Source: Comamonas sp. lk (lineage in GTDB: Bacteria; Pseudomonadota; Gammaproteobacteria; Burkholderiales; Burkholderiaceae_C). From it: a DNA stretch of 7,207 nucleotides. Positions 6,532 to 7,207 of this stretch are shown piece by piece. How positions within the stretch are numbered: the stretch's first letter is position 1; each line of letters starts with the position of its first letter. Where the stretch lies: NCBI GenBank assembly GCA_945898105.1, contig CAMDHL010000105.1, positions 1 to 7,207 of the forward strand, read 5' to 3'. The position numbers and the translations under genes were made by a program. The notes beneath the pieces were generated by a model. It saw only the letters and a program-made list of their open reading frames with translations, ran no database searches and was not told the DNA's origin.

Positions 6532-7167
6532 ATGCAAATTTTTAGATCGCGCTGGCGGGTCTGTTTATCCGCCTTGCTTATGAGCTGCGCCCTGGCCTCA
6601 AACCAGGCTTACGCTCAGCAATTTGACGACGGTACGCATGGATTCACATTGCGCATTGCGGGGGCGGTCAAAGCCTCGCCATGCATGCTCGTCGCGTCTG
6701 TCAACGAAGGCCCACCCAATGCCAATGTCAAGGTTGCACCGATTGCGCAGCGAGCCAACAGTGTTTCGGGTGTCGCCTATTTCTCGGTCAGTTTGCGCGA
6801 CCAGGGAAACGCGGGTGGCGACTGCTTAAGTGCCAACAAATTATCTGCGATTCAGTTTGATATGGCTTCCCAAAATACCGATATTTTGGGACTCGCACGC
6901 GCAGATAGACAAGCCCTTAACGCGACCAACTTAACGGTCGAACTCCTGATATTTAACAACGACTGGACACAAAGCACCGTCGTGAACCAAAAGGGCACGA
7001 CTGCGTATAACTTTATGCGCGCTGCCGGTCTCAATAATTCCGCGCCCAATGCAGCGAATGAAAAACTCAACTTTGCCATCCGCTACACCGCTTCTTCCTC
7101 AGATGGAGTGGTGTTGCGCCCCGGTGATTTGTATGTGACTTTGCCCTTTGTGATCGGATTGAATTGA
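6532..7167 (+). CDS. Fimbrial-like (chaperone-usher) pilin subunit, divergent second copy
   Basis: A 211-residue secreted protein with the layout of a type 1-like pilin subunit. I chose the ATG at 6532 because it begins a textbook signal peptide: basic MQIFRSRWR, a hydrophobic core at 10-22 and cleavage after AYA (26-28). The mature start, HGFTLRIAGAVKASPC (36-51), fits the donor-strand and first-cysteine region, and C51 and C98 are the likely disulfide pair, 47 residues apart. YFSVSLRDQGNAGGDC (83-98) resembles the conserved strand before the second cysteine. LNFAIRYTASSSDGVVLRPGD (179-199) and the ending YVTLPFVIGLN match the last two strands, though the penultimate residue is Leu rather than the usual Tyr. 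It shares little obvious identity with the preceding pilin beyond these patterns, so it may be a minor, adaptor or tip-proximal subunit. No clear Shine-Dalgarno is visible before the start; a hairpin lies there instead. Confidence 0.78.
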   Translation: MQIFRSRWRVCLSALLMSCALASNQAYAQQFDDGTHGFTLRIAGAVKASPCMLVASVNEGPPNANVKVAPIAQRANSVSGVAYFSVSLRDQGNAGGDCLSANKLSAIQFDMASQNTDILGLARADRQALNATNLTVELLIFNNDWTQSTVVNQKGTTAYNFMRAAGLNNSAPNAANEKLNFAIRYTASSSDGVVLRPGDLYVTLPFVIGLN

Positions 7168-7207
7168 AACCGCCTTACGCAGGACCAGAAGCCAAACAGC
7201 GAAGAGA

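Noticed and set aside
1..7207. CRISPR array, tRNA, rRNA, insertion sequence or phage attachment site
   Set aside because: I saw no regularly spaced repeats, no cloverleaf or rRNA-like sequence, no transposase motif and no terminal inverted repeats with target duplications.

Overview
The window looks like the chromosome of a betaproteobacterium, most likely Burkholderiales (Comamonadaceae or a near relative). This rests on the high-GC coding style of the left part and on a Bug/TctC-type periplasmic binding protein, a family greatly expanded in that order. The taxonomy is inference, not something the bases prove.

Left block (1-5220, all minus strand). In order of transcription it holds a GlcD-type FAD-linked 2-hydroxy-acid dehydrogenase (5220-3718), a Bug/TctC substrate-binding protein with a twin-arginine-like leader (3529-2522), a malonate--CoA ligase MatB (2448-883), and a class I/II PLP aminotransferase that runs off the left edge (872-<1). 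The gaps are 188, 73 and 10 nt. The last three genes plausibly form one transcript, and glcD may belong to it. Together they suggest uptake and catabolism of a small carboxylate or dicarboxylate: capture in the periplasm, oxidation of a hydroxy acid, CoA activation of malonate and a transamination step. The actual substrate cannot be read from the sequence. The usual partners glcE, glcF and malonyl-CoA decarboxylase are not in the window.

Middle (5221-5641). This 421-nt intergenic stretch separates the minus-strand cluster from the plus-strand genes. Its left half is GC-rich with short repeats near glcD. Its right half, about 5440-5570, is strikingly AT-rich and then leads into the fimbrial leader. 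Composition changes sharply here.

Right block (5642-7207, plus strand). Two secreted chaperone-usher (type 1-like) pilin subunits lie in tandem (5642-6295 and 6532-7167), separated by 236 nt with no clear gene but one perfect hairpin just before the second start. No chaperone, usher or adhesin is in the window; they would be expected to the right. The last 40 nt (7168-7207) show no feature.

No clearly new system is evident. The points most worth a second look are the orphan glcD/Bug/matB/aminotransferase combination, the plus-oriented terminator-like hairpin inside the minus-strand cluster, and the AT-rich island and divergent pilin pair on the right.
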